This document shows positions 46,279-55,416 of a DNA stretch of 64,000 nucleotides, in pieces; within the stretch, counting starts at the first letter, position 1, and each line of letters opens with the position of its first letter. Location: NCBI GenBank assembly GCA_030693535.1, contig JAUYAL010000077.1:62001-126000 (forward strand). The letters are read 5' to 3'. The notes beneath the pieces are model-generated. The model did not search any database. It had not been told where the DNA came from and saw only the letters and a list, made by a program, of their open reading frames with translations. This DNA is from Methylotenera sp. GTDB taxonomy: Bacteria; Pseudomonadota; Gammaproteobacteria; Burkholderiales; Methylophilaceae. Both the position numbers and the translations under genes were made by a program.

Positions 46279-46308
46279 TGTAGGAGCGGCTACCTCGCCG
46301 CTCCTACA
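46279..46308. repeat. REP palindrome after lysS
   Basis: TGTAGGAGCGGC and GCCGCTCCTACA are exact complements around TACCTC. It lies three bases after the lysS stop and abuts the transposase remnant, whose closing TAG falls inside the right arm. It may also terminate lysS transcription. Confidence 0.85.
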
Positions 46309-46758
46309 AATAAACAGCATCCTAGTATGGATAACCTCCAATCTTTTTCACTAAGCCTGTACGCAAAGAGTTAGTAATAACATAGTGTGCAGTGGTTTGA
46401 ATGTCTTCATCCTTTCGAAGGCATGTTCGTGAAAGCTTCACTGCCAAATTGCTTTACCCATAGTATGCGCACTTGTTTACTTAATGCATTGTATCAGGCT
46501 GGATAATGACAGTGCTTGATTTAGCTGAAAAAGCCCATGAACATGGTCAGGCATAATCACAGATGCCAGCGTGTTTATATGCCATAATTCATCAGAATTT
46601 TTTAAAACATTCACAATAAGCCTAACATTTTTGTGATATTGAAATATCGGTTCACTGTTGAGAATAGTGGTGCTAGCGTGATAAATCTGATTTGTTTCTG
46701 AAAAACGTCCTCTACGTAAATATCTTTGATGAGGTTTTTGCTCTTGCGTGATATTCAT
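46304..46758 (-). pseudogene. REP-associated tyrosine transposase (RAYT) remnant
   Basis: The minus strand encodes a decayed Y1/IS200-like RAYT protein. The first 93 residues are open, with MPDHVHGLFQL as the HUH region and LRRGRFSETNQIYHAST as the opening. A stop follows at 46477. Downstream pieces in shifted frames still match the family: KAIWQ.SFHEHAF, then RKDEDIQTTAHYVITNSLRT, then GLVKKIGGYPY, and finally DAVYL after another stop. At least one frameshift and two stops are therefore present. The catalytic Tyr region is lost, so it cannot be active. A REP palindrome sits at its end, as expected for this family. Confidence 0.78.
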
Positions 46759-46927
46759 CTTACCGCATGTTAATAGCTTTGTAATACTTAACCACCAAAT
46801 GTACTAGCAACGCCCCGGCGTAATGGCTTAGACCTTGTTTTGACGTAAGACTAATAAGTTTAATTTTGCAGATTGTTATTGTTGTGAAAATACAACAGGT
46901 GTTGTTAATAATCAACTAATTAGTTCT

Positions 46928-46945
46928 TCGTCATCAAATTGTCAT
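46928..46945 (+). promoter_or_regulatory. Pho-box-like site upstream of the phosphate-selective porin
   Basis: TTCGTCATCAAATTGTCAT contains GTCAT half-sites 11 bases apart (46929-46934 and 46940-46945), matching 14 of 18 consensus positions. It lies 66 bases before the porin start. The -10 at the expected spacing (CAAAAT) is weak. Confidence 0.6.
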
Positions 46946-47011
46946 AATCAAAACCCAAAATCACAAATGTTGAAAAAACGCGGTAATGATGATTAATAAA
47001 AGGGGATTTTG

Positions 47012-48487
47012 GTGAATTTTAAATTACGTAATTTAGTAGCAAATGCCTTGGTCGGAAGTGCTTTATTTGGTTTTGGGGTGAATGCATCAGCTGACTCTAC
47101 TACCGATATTGTGAATGCACTGGTTTCTAAAGGGGTTTTGACAGAAGAAGAAGGTGCACTTTTAACCAAAGGTCGCACTAGCGAAGTTGAAACGCAGAAG
47201 AAGAAAGAGGGTAAGGCTTGGACGAGCCATATCAAACTTAACGGTTATGTGCAAAATCGTGTGACTGATATGGTGAGTGGTGATGATGGCGCGGTTTTAT
47301 GGCCAGACCCTTCAGTAGGTGACGAAACATCAGGTGATGGTAGAGGTCAAAACTTCAGAATTCGCCGAGCACGTATTATTTTCTCAGGGCAAGTGGGTGA
47401 TCACTTAGGCTTCTATATTCAGCCAGACTTTGCGAGCTCAGCCGGTACTGGACAATCAAATAACGTTGCGCAACTTCGTGATGCATATGGTGATATTTTT
47501 ATTGATAAAGATAAAGTACACCGCTTCCGTGTAGGTCAATCTAAAGTACCTTATGGTTATGAAAACTTGCAATCATCCTCTAATCGTTTAGCATTAGACC
47601 GGGTTGATGCACTTAACAGTGCAGTTCGTGATGAGCGTGATACGGGTGTGTTTTACTACTATACGCCAACGAAAGTTCAAGAGCTGTTTAAAGAAATTGC
47701 AGATAAGAACCTAAAGCATACAGGTAATTACGGTATGTTTGGTGCTGGTATGTACATGGGGCAAGGCGCCAATCAAAATGATTTAAACGATAATTATCAC
47801 AGCGTAGCTCGTTTTACATATCCATGGAAAACAGATTCTGGTCAGATTTATGAAGCAGGTATTCAAGCTTACAAAGGTAAATTTGTAAGGTCTGCAGGGT
47901 CTTATAATAAACTTAATACTGCCACCAACGCATCGTTGTCAACAACACCAACCATAGATGCAAAATATAGAAAAAATGATGGAGCAACTGGCGAGTTTGA
48001 TGATGAGCGCGTGGCAGTGAGCTTTAGAATGTATCCGCAACCTTGGGGCTTAGAAGGTGAGTGGACGTGGGGTACTTCACCAGGTTTGGATGTAAACGAT
48101 GGCGCAATTACTGGTGTTGGTGCTGCTGCTCGAAGAGTAGGTAAAATCAAAAATGGTTCTTTACACGGCGGATATGTGCAAGGTTCCTACTTTGCTAATG
48201 ATGTTTCTCTGTTCAACAAAAACATTGGTAATTTAAATCCATTTATCAAATGGCAATATTATGATGGCTTTAATAAAGCCGAAACCAATGCGCCTGCAAA
48301 TCATGTCAATGATTGGGAATACGGTGTTGAGTGGCAAATTGCACCAGAAGTTGAATTGGCAGCTGTTTACCACCACATGAAACGAACTAATATGACTACT
48401 TCTGGACAATTTAATACAGATAATGGGTCTTACAAGACGTTTAATGCTGAAGCGTTGCGCGTTCAGTTGCAGTACAACTTCTTCTAA
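47012..48487 (+). CDS. OprO/OprP-like phosphate-selective porin
   Basis: This outer-membrane beta-barrel of the OprP/OprO family would take up phosphate or polyphosphate. A signal peptide of about 25 residues (ending VNASAD) precedes a short helical segment (TDIVNALVSKGVLTEEEGALL) and the 16-strand barrel, ending in the C-terminal Phe (LQYNFF). Barrel markers include FRIRRARIIFSGQVGDHLGF and RFRVGQSKVPYGYENLQSS. AGGGGA precedes the GTG chosen as start; a TTG one codon earlier is also in frame. The upstream Pho-box-like site supports control by phosphate. Confidence 0.88.
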   Translation: MNFKLRNLVANALVGSALFGFGVNASADSTTDIVNALVSKGVLTEEEGALLTKGRTSEVETQKKKEGKAWTSHIKLNGYVQNRVTDMVSGDDGAVLWPDPSVGDETSGDGRGQNFRIRRARIIFSGQVGDHLGFYIQPDFASSAGTGQSNNVAQLRDAYGDIFIDKDKVHRFRVGQSKVPYGYENLQSSSNRLALDRVDALNSAVRDERDTGVFYYYTPTKVQELFKEIADKNLKHTGNYGMFGAGMYMGQGANQNDLNDNYHSVARFTYPWKTDSGQIYEAGIQAYKGKFVRSAGSYNKLNTATNASLSTTPTIDAKYRKNDGATGEFDDERVAVSFRMYPQPWGLEGEWTWGTSPGLDVNDGAITGVGAAARRVGKIKNGSLHGGYVQGSYFANDVSLFNKNIGNLNPFIKWQYYDGFNKAETNAPANHVNDWEYGVEWQIAPEVELAAVYHHMKRTNMTTSGQFNTDNGSYKTFNAEALRVQLQYNFF

Positions 48488-48512
48488 ATTTAAGTTTTAT
48501 TGGTAAGTATTT

Positions 48513-48536
48513 AACCCCGCAATTGCGGGGTTTTTT
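48513..48536 (+). terminator. Rho-independent terminator after the porin
   Basis: AACCCCGC and GCGGGGTT pair perfectly around AATT, followed by a T run. Confidence 0.92.
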
Positions 48537-48683
48537 ACGTCATTAATATCACAAGCGGTATTCATTGATGATTTAAATTGGTTCAACAAATTTGAGTTCA
48601 TTGAACATGTTTTAAGATGAGGAGTGACGCTACCTACAAAGCCAGTGTGATACATTTACGGCTTGGTAATTGGATTTAATGTA

Positions 48684-49382
48684 ATGATAAAAATTAATAT
48701 TACGACTTTGCTACCTGTGGTTGCTATATTTTGCCTCAGCAGTCTGCCAACTTATGCAGATGACACACAGGAAGATGGCCGCTTTTGGTTCAATGTAAAC
48801 GCCACTGGGGCAATGCCATTGGAAAACTGGCGTTGGTATGCCGAGCTTCAGCCGCGTTGGCGGCAAGAAGGTAAGCACCTTGATCAGGTGCTTGTGCGCC
48901 CGGCAGTTTCTTACGCGCTTTCAAAGCAGGCCAGTGTATGGTTGGGTTACGCATTTGTGGTAACGCACCCTGCGGGTAAGCCGGCTTTTGAAGAAAACCG
49001 CCTCTGGCAGCAGTTCTTGTACAACTTTTCTCCGATTCATTCTCTCAATATTCAGAGCCGCACGCGTTACGAGCAGCGCTTTATCGAGAATTCTGTAGAT
49101 ACTGGCTATAAACTGCGTCAGATGTTTCGCTTCACCTTGCCCAGCGGCCTTAGCCCTCAGTTGCAGTGGTTGTTTTATGATGAATATTTCGTCAATCTGA
49201 ATGATACGGATTTTGGTGCTAGAAAAGGGTTTGATCAAAATCGAGCCTTTATAGGGGGTAATTGGGCGTTTAATCCTAATGCTAAGTTAGAGATTGGGTA
49301 TCTAAATCAATACGTGAATCTGCATAAGAATAGTGACGTGGAGAATCATGTGTTATCCACTACTCTGATGATCACTTTTTAG
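48684..49382 (+). CDS. DUF2490 outer-membrane protein
   Basis: This 232-residue protein has a signal peptide (ending LPTYADD) and a beta-barrel pattern of alternating strands, with DUF2490 features such as FWFNVNATGAMPLENWRWYAELQPRW and NRLWQQFLYNF. Its function is unknown. The ATG giving MIKINITTLLP was chosen because it starts a proper signal peptide; an in-frame GTG 21 bases upstream is less likely. It is followed closely by another barrel gene. Confidence 0.75.
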   Translation: MIKINITTLLPVVAIFCLSSLPTYADDTQEDGRFWFNVNATGAMPLENWRWYAELQPRWRQEGKHLDQVLVRPAVSYALSKQASVWLGYAFVVTHPAGKPAFEENRLWQQFLYNFSPIHSLNIQSRTRYEQRFIENSVDTGYKLRQMFRFTLPSGLSPQLQWLFYDEYFVNLNDTDFGARKGFDQNRAFIGGNWAFNPNAKLEIGYLNQYVNLHKNSDVENHVLSTTLMITF

Positions 49383-49393
49383 GGGTGGCTAAT

Positions 49394-50482
49394 GTGAAAG
49401 ATCAATTAATCTTTTTGATAACAGCATTTGTTTTTTCTGGCGCAACGTTTGCAAACGAAACGACGCAGGAGGAAAAGCAGGCTTTAAGTTTGGGTGGATA
49501 TCTTGAAACTTACTATATCCATGATTTTGATCACGGCTCAAGTGACACACGCCCAAGTTTTGCCTATAGCCATAATAGGTTAGGGGCGCCTAGTATCAAT
49601 CTGGCAATTATCAAAGCAAAGCTGGAGTCTCAAAACATCAGGGCAAATCTTGCACTAGGTTCTGGTTCCTACATGCGAGCCAACTATGCTTTGGAGCCTA
49701 ATGATTTGCAAAAAGTATTTGAGGCAAACGTTGGTTTTAAATTATCTGACCAACATAACCTGTGGCTTGATGCGGGCGTTTTGCCCTCTCATATTGGTTT
49801 TGAAAGTGCAGTTGGTGCAGAGAATTGGACGTTGACAAGAAGTATTCTTGCCGATAATTCGCCCTATTTCGAGACGGGTTTGAGAGTTTCGTATACTTCG
49901 GATGATGGTAAGTGGTATGCCAGCGGATTATTGTTAAATGGCTGGCAACGCATCCAGCGATCAGACGGTAGCACGATGCCATCATTTGGGCATCAACTCA
50001 CTTATAAACCGAACTCCAAGATTACACTCAATAGCAGTTCTTTTATTAGTAACGATAAGTCGGATCAAAACCGGATGATGCGTTACTTTCATAATTTTTA
50101 CGGGCAATATCAGCTGAATGATGATTGGAGCTTGATTGCTGGGTTTGATATTGGAGCAGAACAAAAAGCGAGAAGCAGTAACCACTATAATTTATGGTTT
50201 ACTCCTATAGCTATTGCTAGATATAGCTATTCTGATAAGTTAGGCTTCTCGCTAAGAGCAGAATACTATCAGGATAAAAACGGGGTAATTGTTGATACAG
50301 GCACTCCCTCTGGTTTTAGAACGACAAGTTATTCTGCAAATGCTGATTTCAAGGTGTTAAGTAATATCACTTTGCGAGCAGAATTAAGAAAATTTCACAG
50401 TAAAGATAAAATCTATCTAAATAATGACAAGCCAAGTCAAAACAACTTAATCGCCACAACGGCCATTATTTTTGTTTTTTAA
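49394..50482 (+). CDS. BBP2/OmpL-like outer-membrane beta-barrel porin
   Basis: The 362-residue protein fits the putative beta-barrel porin-2 (BBP2, OmpL-like) family: signal peptide ending TFANET, then SLGGYLETYYIHDFD and a block around DAGVLPSHIGFESAVGAENW. It ends in VF with an aromatic C-terminus. GGGG lies eight bases before the chosen GTG; another GTG nine bases upstream overlaps this site. It sits 11 bases after the DUF2490 gene, so the two are probably one transcript. The solute is unknown. Confidence 0.8.
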   Translation: MKDQLIFLITAFVFSGATFANETTQEEKQALSLGGYLETYYIHDFDHGSSDTRPSFAYSHNRLGAPSINLAIIKAKLESQNIRANLALGSGSYMRANYALEPNDLQKVFEANVGFKLSDQHNLWLDAGVLPSHIGFESAVGAENWTLTRSILADNSPYFETGLRVSYTSDDGKWYASGLLLNGWQRIQRSDGSTMPSFGHQLTYKPNSKITLNSSSFISNDKSDQNRMMRYFHNFYGQYQLNDDWSLIAGFDIGAEQKARSSNHYNLWFTPIAIARYSYSDKLGFSLRAEYYQDKNGVIVDTGTPSGFRTTSYSANADFKVLSNITLRAELRKFHSKDKIYLNNDKPSQNNLIATTAIIFVF

Positions 50483-50546
50483 TCCTAGGTGCAACATGCA
50501 CCATTAAATACCAAACGCACTGATAATGTGCGGAATTTTCTTTAGA

Positions 50547-50573
50547 GGCCACTAGATTTTAGAGGCCTTTTTC
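50547..50573 (+). terminator. Terminator after the BBP2 porin gene
   Basis: GGCC-A-CTA and TAG-A-GGCC pair around GATTT and are followed by TTTTTCTTTTC. It lies 65 bases after the stop. Confidence 0.7.
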
Positions 50574-50706
50574 TTTTCTATACATTGCCTAAATCCTTGT
50601 TTATAAAGGATTTCAGGTTAGGCTATGCCAAATTTTTACTGGTTGGAACGGTTATTGCAATGTATTGATTGTAAGTAACGTTCAACATGGTTTAGCGAGG
50701 CAAGCA

Positions 50707-51693
50707 ATGATGAAACATTATCTTAAAGTATTTAATTTAGCCATATTAGGGTCGACATTTTTTATTGGATGTTTAGCTAATATTGCGTGGGCGATGCCTG
50801 CGGATGAAATGGTGCGTGAGTTGAATGCCCAAGTGTTGCGGGTGCAAGTTAAGCACAATAATGGGTCTCATGGATTAGGATCCGCTGTGGTAATTGCTAA
50901 AGATCAAGTAGTGACCAATTGTCATGTAGTGACCGATGCACATGATGTTGAGATAATTGTAAACGGTGTTGCACATTTGGCCACTGCTGTTAAGCCAGAT
51001 TGGCATCATGATTTATGCATTTTAACGGTAGAAAATTTAGATGCGCCTATTGCAAAAATAGGGGCTAGCAAAAACTTGAAATATGAAACTGCAGTTTTCA
51101 CAGTTGGATATCCTGACAAGACAACAGCACCAGTGAATACTTTTGGTGTCGTCAAGGGTATGTTTCCGATGGATGGCAGTGTTGTGATACGCGCAACCAG
51201 CACTTTCAGATTAGGTGCAAGTGGCGGTGGCGTGTTTGATGAGACAGGTTATTTGGTAGGGATCATCACCTTAAAAAGCCAAGGCAACCAAGCACAGTAT
51301 TTCTATATGCCAGTTGAGTGGGTACAAGCTTTGATGAACAAACCGGCTCAGTTACTAGGAGTGGAAAGTGAAAAACCTTTTTGGGCTGCAAGCGAGAAAC
51401 AACGTCCCTTCTTCATGCAAGTGGTATACCCTTATGTTTCAAAAGATTGGAAGTCTTTGTTAGCCGTTTCTCAAGCTTGGGTAAGTAACGAGCCGAATGC
51501 AGCTGAATCCTGGTTTTACTTGGCTGCAGCTGAGTATGAAACTAAAGCTTATGATAAAGCGGAAGATCACTTTAAAAAAGTACTGTCACTCAATAGTGAG
51601 CATCGTCAAGCAATTGAGTATTTAAATAAAATAGCTGAAAAAACCGCACGTGCTAATATTGCGCTGTATCAGTTGGCATTGTTAACTGAGTAA
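50707..51693 (+). CDS. Trypsin-like serine protease with C-terminal TPR repeat
   Basis: This is an exported S1-family protease. After a signal peptide (ending NIAWAMPAD) the catalytic residues appear in order: His in VTNCHVVTD, Asp in DWHHDLCILTV and Ser in LGASGGGVFDE. The last 90 residues carry TPR-type helices (NAAESWFYLAAAEYETKAYD) that would bind a partner. It lacks a PDZ domain, unlike DegP/DegS. GCGAGG precedes the chosen ATG. It stands alone between two terminated units. Confidence 0.85.
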   Translation: MMKHYLKVFNLAILGSTFFIGCLANIAWAMPADEMVRELNAQVLRVQVKHNNGSHGLGSAVVIAKDQVVTNCHVVTDAHDVEIIVNGVAHLATAVKPDWHHDLCILTVENLDAPIAKIGASKNLKYETAVFTVGYPDKTTAPVNTFGVVKGMFPMDGSVVIRATSTFRLGASGGGVFDETGYLVGIITLKSQGNQAQYFYMPVEWVQALMNKPAQLLGVESEKPFWAASEKQRPFFMQVVYPYVSKDWKSLLAVSQAWVSNEPNAAESWFYLAAAEYETKAYDKAEDHFKKVLSLNSEHRQAIEYLNKIAEKTARANIALYQLALLTE

Positions 51694-51706
51694 AGTATAA
51701 GGCTCG

Positions 51707-52186
51707 CTATTCAGCTGTGCTTTCAGGGGCTCGGTGCATATGGACAGCGGGTTTTATTGAGGCATTGAGAGACTTTAGGCGACGATACAAAATACGGGTT
51801 TCCAGTAAGTTCCACACACGCAACATCGCTTCGATAGTATCGAAGGGTTTGGTCAAAAAGTCTTTGGCACCTAGTGCCAAGGCTTTTCTCTTTGCACCAA
51901 TCGTTGCATCTGCCGTTAGCACTAATACTGGCAAGTATTCATCTTTTGAAATATGACGTGACAACATTTCAAGCACGGCATATCCATCTAATTCGGGCAT
52001 CATTAGATCCAGCAATATTAAATCAGGCTCAAAGGCCTTGAATAAATCCATTGCACGGGTAGAGTCCGCGGTGCTGATGATTTGATTGAAGCCTTCTCTA
52101 GCTAATAAATCTTCCAATAGTTTTAAATTGGCTTCTGCATCATCCACAATTAATATTTTGGCATTTAAAATTTCCGACTCGTTCAT
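51707..52186 (-). CDS. Single-domain response regulator
   Basis: This 159-residue protein has a CheY-like receiver domain (residues about 8-130) with the phospho-Asp in PDLILLDLMMPELDG, the acidic pair in LIVDDAEAN, and the Lys in GAKDFLTKPFD. The 30-residue tail has no output domain. It overlaps the hybrid kinase gene by 4 bases (ATGA), so it is the kinase's likely partner. Confidence 0.9.
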   Translation of the reverse strand: MNESEILNAKILIVDDAEANLKLLEDLLAREGFNQIISTADSTRAMDLFKAFEPDLILLDLMMPELDGYAVLEMLSRHISKDEYLPVLVLTADATIGAKRKALALGAKDFLTKPFDTIEAMLRVWNLLETRILYRRLKSLNASIKPAVHMHRAPESTAE

Positions 52187-54189
52187 TTGATGTCCTGACT
52201 TTTTTCTTCCTGATTATGGATGAGTTCTCTGATTTGTTTATTAAAAATAGCCACATCTAATGGTTTTGTCATGTAATGTGCCACGCCTGCGTCATGTAAG
52301 CGATTGATTGATTCTGGCAGTGCGTCTGCACTTAGAATCATCATGGGTATATCTTTTAATCGCGGTTCGGCATGTACATAGTGCACTAGGCTCTCGCCTG
52401 AACCGTCTGGCAGATTTAGATCAATCAACAATAACGAGGGGACTAATTCATTTAAATATTGTTTGGCGTCTTTGATGGTAGAAACACAATGAATGCGTAA
52501 ATCTCGCTGACGTAAAATAATCGCTTCAACCAGTGCACGGTTGCTCATGTTATCTTCTACATAAAGAATCGAATGCTTGTCTGACAGATTCAATGGCTTT
52601 AATTTTTTTATTTGTGGCGTGAGCACGGATGGAGAAACACTGGGCTTACAAGCTGCAACTTCAATCCAAAATAAACTTTTGTCCTCTGCCAGATGAATGC
52701 TACCATGCATTGCTAGCATGATTTGTTTTGATAAGGCCAAGCCTAGACCAGTGCCCTCTACTTTGGTATTTTCAGCACCTAATCTATCAAATGGTGTAAA
52801 TACTCTTTCCCTTAACGTGATTGGAATACCTGCCCCAGAATCTTCTACTTCAATGATAATCTGCTCATTTTTACGATAGGCATTAAATTGTACAACCGAG
52901 CTGACAGGCCCATATTTAAGCGCGTTGGAGAGTAAGTTTAATATCACTTGCAATAACTTTTGCCGGTTGACTATGGCCCATAAATCGGGTGTTGCCACAC
53001 ATTTAATTTCAATGTCCCGAATTTTGCCTATTGGTGCAATGTAGTGCGTGGCCTCTTCTAAAAGACCATTAATTAGCGTGGGGGTTAGCTCTAGTGAATC
53101 CTCTCCAGATTCAATCCTGGCGATTTCTAGTACTTCATTGATTAATTTAAGCAGATGCTGGCCGGCGCCTTTAATCAACAATACGCTATTAAGTTGTTTT
53201 CCAGGAGGTAAATCTTCTTCTAGCAATTGAGCAAATCCTAAAATTGCATTAAGGGGTGTTCTAAGTTCGTGGCTGGTGCGTGATAAAAACATGCTTTTTG
53301 AAGCGCTCGCCTCTTCTGCTTCTTGCCGCGCCTGAATGGCATCGCTAATATTTTTGGCGAGGAGTTGTGATGCATGGTCTAGTTCGTCAGATAATTGGCC
53401 TAACTCATCTCGGCTGCTTGAAGGTAAGTCTAGGGCTTCTGCACGAGCCAAATGTCCTGCGCTATCCCGCAGAAGGCGGACGCGCTTTACGATCGTGCGT
53501 GAGAATATCCATACAGCCATGAGTGAGCCGATGATGCCTGCTACCGTAGCAATCAATGTAACGATGAGGTTTTGCTGCCGCTGTAAGAAAATTTCCTGTT
53601 GATCTAGTTCAACTAACAATGCTTCTTCTGCGTTAAGTGCTTCAATTTCTTTTCTCAGTCTATCTAGGGTGTCTACCTGAGATTTGAATTGTGCGATCAA
53701 GCTGTCCGACGCTATTTCGGTCTCATATGTTGAAAGTGCTTTTAAATCGGCCAAATTTTTCGCCACGAGTGGTGAAATCATCGATAGTCGCTCTTTTTGC
53801 TGATCGCTTTCTAAGTGCTGTTCCAGTGTTAGAATGATTTTTGGCAGCATTTTTTCCGCTTCAAAAAAAATGCTCAAAAAGTGTTTATCCCCTGTGAGTA
53901 AGTAATCTCTCACACCTGTGGATGCTTCGAGGAGTTGCGTGTGTACCGTTTGAATATCGCGCTGGTTTTGCAATGCATGTTTCAATTGGTTCTCGAGCTT
54001 GGTGGACTCTAGCTCACGTAAGTATAATGAGCCTAATGATGCAAGTAGCACGGCTAGGGGCAGTGTAATCACGAACACACCTTTAAATCCTAGAGGTAGG
54101 TCTTGCCAGGCTTGTGCTATCCAGTGTAGAAAACTTAAGTTTTCTCTCTTATTTGAAGTGGGCTGTTTAGTCGTCATCACGATTTTCAT
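52183..54189 (-). CDS. Hybrid sensor histidine kinase/response regulator
   Basis: The kinase has an N-terminal membrane helix, a periplasmic CHASE3-like four-helix sensor, a second membrane helix near residue 210, HAMP, HisKA (phospho-His in SRTSHELRTPLNAILGFAQ), HATPase (NLLSNALKYGP, GTGLGLALSKQ) and a C-terminal receiver (phospho-Asp in LLIDLNLPDGSGE). No DNA-binding output is fused; the adjacent single-domain regulator probably relays the signal. The true start is ambiguous; an ATG 20 bases after the upstream luxR stop was chosen, with another 12 bases further on. Confidence 0.9.
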   Translation of the reverse strand: MKIVMTTKQPTSNKRENLSFLHWIAQAWQDLPLGFKGVFVITLPLAVLLASLGSLYLRELESTKLENQLKHALQNQRDIQTVHTQLLEASTGVRDYLLTGDKHFLSIFFEAEKMLPKIILTLEQHLESDQQKERLSMISPLVAKNLADLKALSTYETEIASDSLIAQFKSQVDTLDRLRKEIEALNAEEALLVELDQQEIFLQRQQNLIVTLIATVAGIIGSLMAVWIFSRTIVKRVRLLRDSAGHLARAEALDLPSSSRDELGQLSDELDHASQLLAKNISDAIQARQEAEEASASKSMFLSRTSHELRTPLNAILGFAQLLEEDLPPGKQLNSVLLIKGAGQHLLKLINEVLEIARIESGEDSLELTPTLINGLLEEATHYIAPIGKIRDIEIKCVATPDLWAIVNRQKLLQVILNLLSNALKYGPVSSVVQFNAYRKNEQIIIEVEDSGAGIPITLRERVFTPFDRLGAENTKVEGTGLGLALSKQIMLAMHGSIHLAEDKSLFWIEVAACKPSVSPSVLTPQIKKLKPLNLSDKHSILYVEDNMSNRALVEAIILRQRDLRIHCVSTIKDAKQYLNELVPSLLLIDLNLPDGSGESLVHYVHAEPRLKDIPMMILSADALPESINRLHDAGVAHYMTKPLDVAIFNKQIRELIHNQEEKSQDIK

Positions 54190-54208
54190 CAGAATTAATG
54201 ATTGCTTA

Positions 54209-54970
54209 TCAAGATCTATAACCCAGTTCAACCGCTTTAACTGCAGCCTGAGTTCTATCTTTAACACCAAGTTTATTTAGAATGCGTTCCACATGTATTT
54301 TGGCGGTCCCAGATGCAATGCCTAGCTTTGCACCTAACTCATTATTACTTAGGCCAGCTGGTAATAATGCCAAAATTTCACGCTCTCTAGGCGTTAATGT
54401 TTCTAAGATGGACAAGTCCGCTTCGGTGCGTGCTGGCCCTTGATGTTGTGAAATCGCTAGCGCAACTAATCCTGAAACCGCATGCAAAGCTTCAAGCTCT
54501 AGTTGGCTTAGCATGAGTTTCTTGCCGGATAGCGCGAGTATCCCTTTCCCATGCTGTGCTAAAGCAATTGGAATCAAACATTCATGATGATTTGCATCCC
54601 CATGCGTCCATAGTTGTGTGTTTTTGTTCTCATATACAGTAAATTGTACTGGGTTTTTAAGCATCATGGCTAATATCCCCATCATGGGGACTCTTGCACC
54701 AATAGGGAGCGTTTGTCCAATTTGTGTGAATATAACAAGCTTGCCTGAGTTTTCGATAGCCAGTAACGCATGCTGTGCAGAAATGAGGTTGCTGAGTGAG
54801 TGAAGCAGGGTGCTCGCGGCATTCATGCTCCAGCCGTGCATAAATAATTGCTGACCAAAGTTAAGATAAAGACGCAAATGCGTGTCGTTTGCTTGTGTCT
54901 CTTTCAAGCTTTGACGAAGCGCACGGGCGCTACTTGGCTGAACTAGATCTTCATGTAGGTCATTTGGCAT
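54209..54970 (-). CDS. LuxR/NarL-type transcriptional regulator
   Basis: The C-terminal HTH is a clear LuxR type (TPREREILALLPAGLSNNEL, SGTAKIHVERILNKLGVKDR). The N-terminal 170 residues form a GAF-like sensory domain without the receiver Asp site. It is divergent from three small exported-protein genes and upstream of the kinase genes. The ATG giving MPNDLHEDLV was preferred, since a start six codons earlier would overlap a 7-bp inverted repeat in the promoter region. Confidence 0.88.
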   Translation of the reverse strand: MPNDLHEDLVQPSSARALRQSLKETQANDTHLRLYLNFGQQLFMHGWSMNAASTLLHSLSNLISAQHALLAIENSGKLVIFTQIGQTLPIGARVPMMGILAMMLKNPVQFTVYENKNTQLWTHGDANHHECLIPIALAQHGKGILALSGKKLMLSQLELEALHAVSGLVALAISQHQGPARTEADLSILETLTPREREILALLPAGLSNNELGAKLGIASGTAKIHVERILNKLGVKDRTQAAVKAVELGYRS

Positions 54971-54978
54971 ATGCCGTT

Positions 54979-55004
54979 CAGTATACACCGTTATACCTAT
55001 ACTG
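54979..55004. promoter_or_regulatory. Inverted repeat in the luxR/SKRPY divergent region
   Basis: CAGTATA (54979-54985) and TATACTG (54998-55004) are exact complements with a 12-base spacer that contains another TATAC. TACCTAT within it matches the NarL-type heptamer TACYYMT. It is a candidate operator for the adjacent LuxR protein. Confidence 0.4.
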
Positions 55005-55103
55005 GTAGATTTTTAGTTGACTAAGGACGTTCATAATGCATTCCATCAACAAAGCAATAAAAAACCTGAAACAAAAGTTAAATATTCTCAAAAGGAGAAC
55101 AGA

Positions 55104-55373
55104 ATGAAAGTGTTAAATTTAGTAGTAGTTGTTTCTTCAGCAGTGTTATTGATGAGTGGTGTAGCACATGCTAACGTTAGTTCGAAAAACAACGTACACA
55201 ACCAGAATTTTATTTCTAAAAGACCGTTTCATCAAGCCGTTGAAAACAATGTTCAGAGAAAAGATCAGCAATGGGAAGGCGCGACATTGATCGCTGATCA
55301 AGCATCGGAAGATGTCATGTTAAATGATCATAAAATATTGCGCTTGAATATGTTAAGCAAACGTCCTTACTAA
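55104..55373 (+). CDS. Small exported SKRPY-motif protein, copy 1
   Basis: I do not recognise this family. The 89-residue product has a signal peptide (about 25 residues, ending GVAHAN) and a short mature part with FISKRPFHQAVENN near its start, DQQWEGATLIADQ in the middle and LNMLSKRPY at the C-terminus. AAGGAG lies seven bases before the ATG. It is the most divergent of three tandem paralogues and the one nearest the luxR-type gene, 133 bases from its start. The SKRPY motif near both ends is the main feature. Function is unknown. Confidence 0.72.
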   Translation: MKVLNLVVVVSSAVLLMSGVAHANVSSKNNVHNQNFISKRPFHQAVENNVQRKDQQWEGATLIADQASEDVMLNDHKILRLNMLSKRPY

Positions 55374-55416
55374 AAGCACTATTGAGGCATCACTTAAAAT
55401 GAATTGGAGAATTATC

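Larger units (their letters stand above)
46276..47011. other. Intergenic stretch with REP element, decayed transposase and Pho box
   Basis: Between lysS and the porin there is no intact gene. The region holds a REP palindrome (46279-46308), remains of a REP-associated transposase (46304-46758) and a Pho-box-like site (46928-46945). The rest, 46760-46925, shows nothing recognisable. Confidence 0.75.

Noticed and set aside
46477..46758. A 93-codon minus-strand frame as an intact small gene
   Set aside because: It is the N-terminal part of a RAYT transposase; the rest of the gene is visible downstream in broken frames, so it was called a pseudogene.
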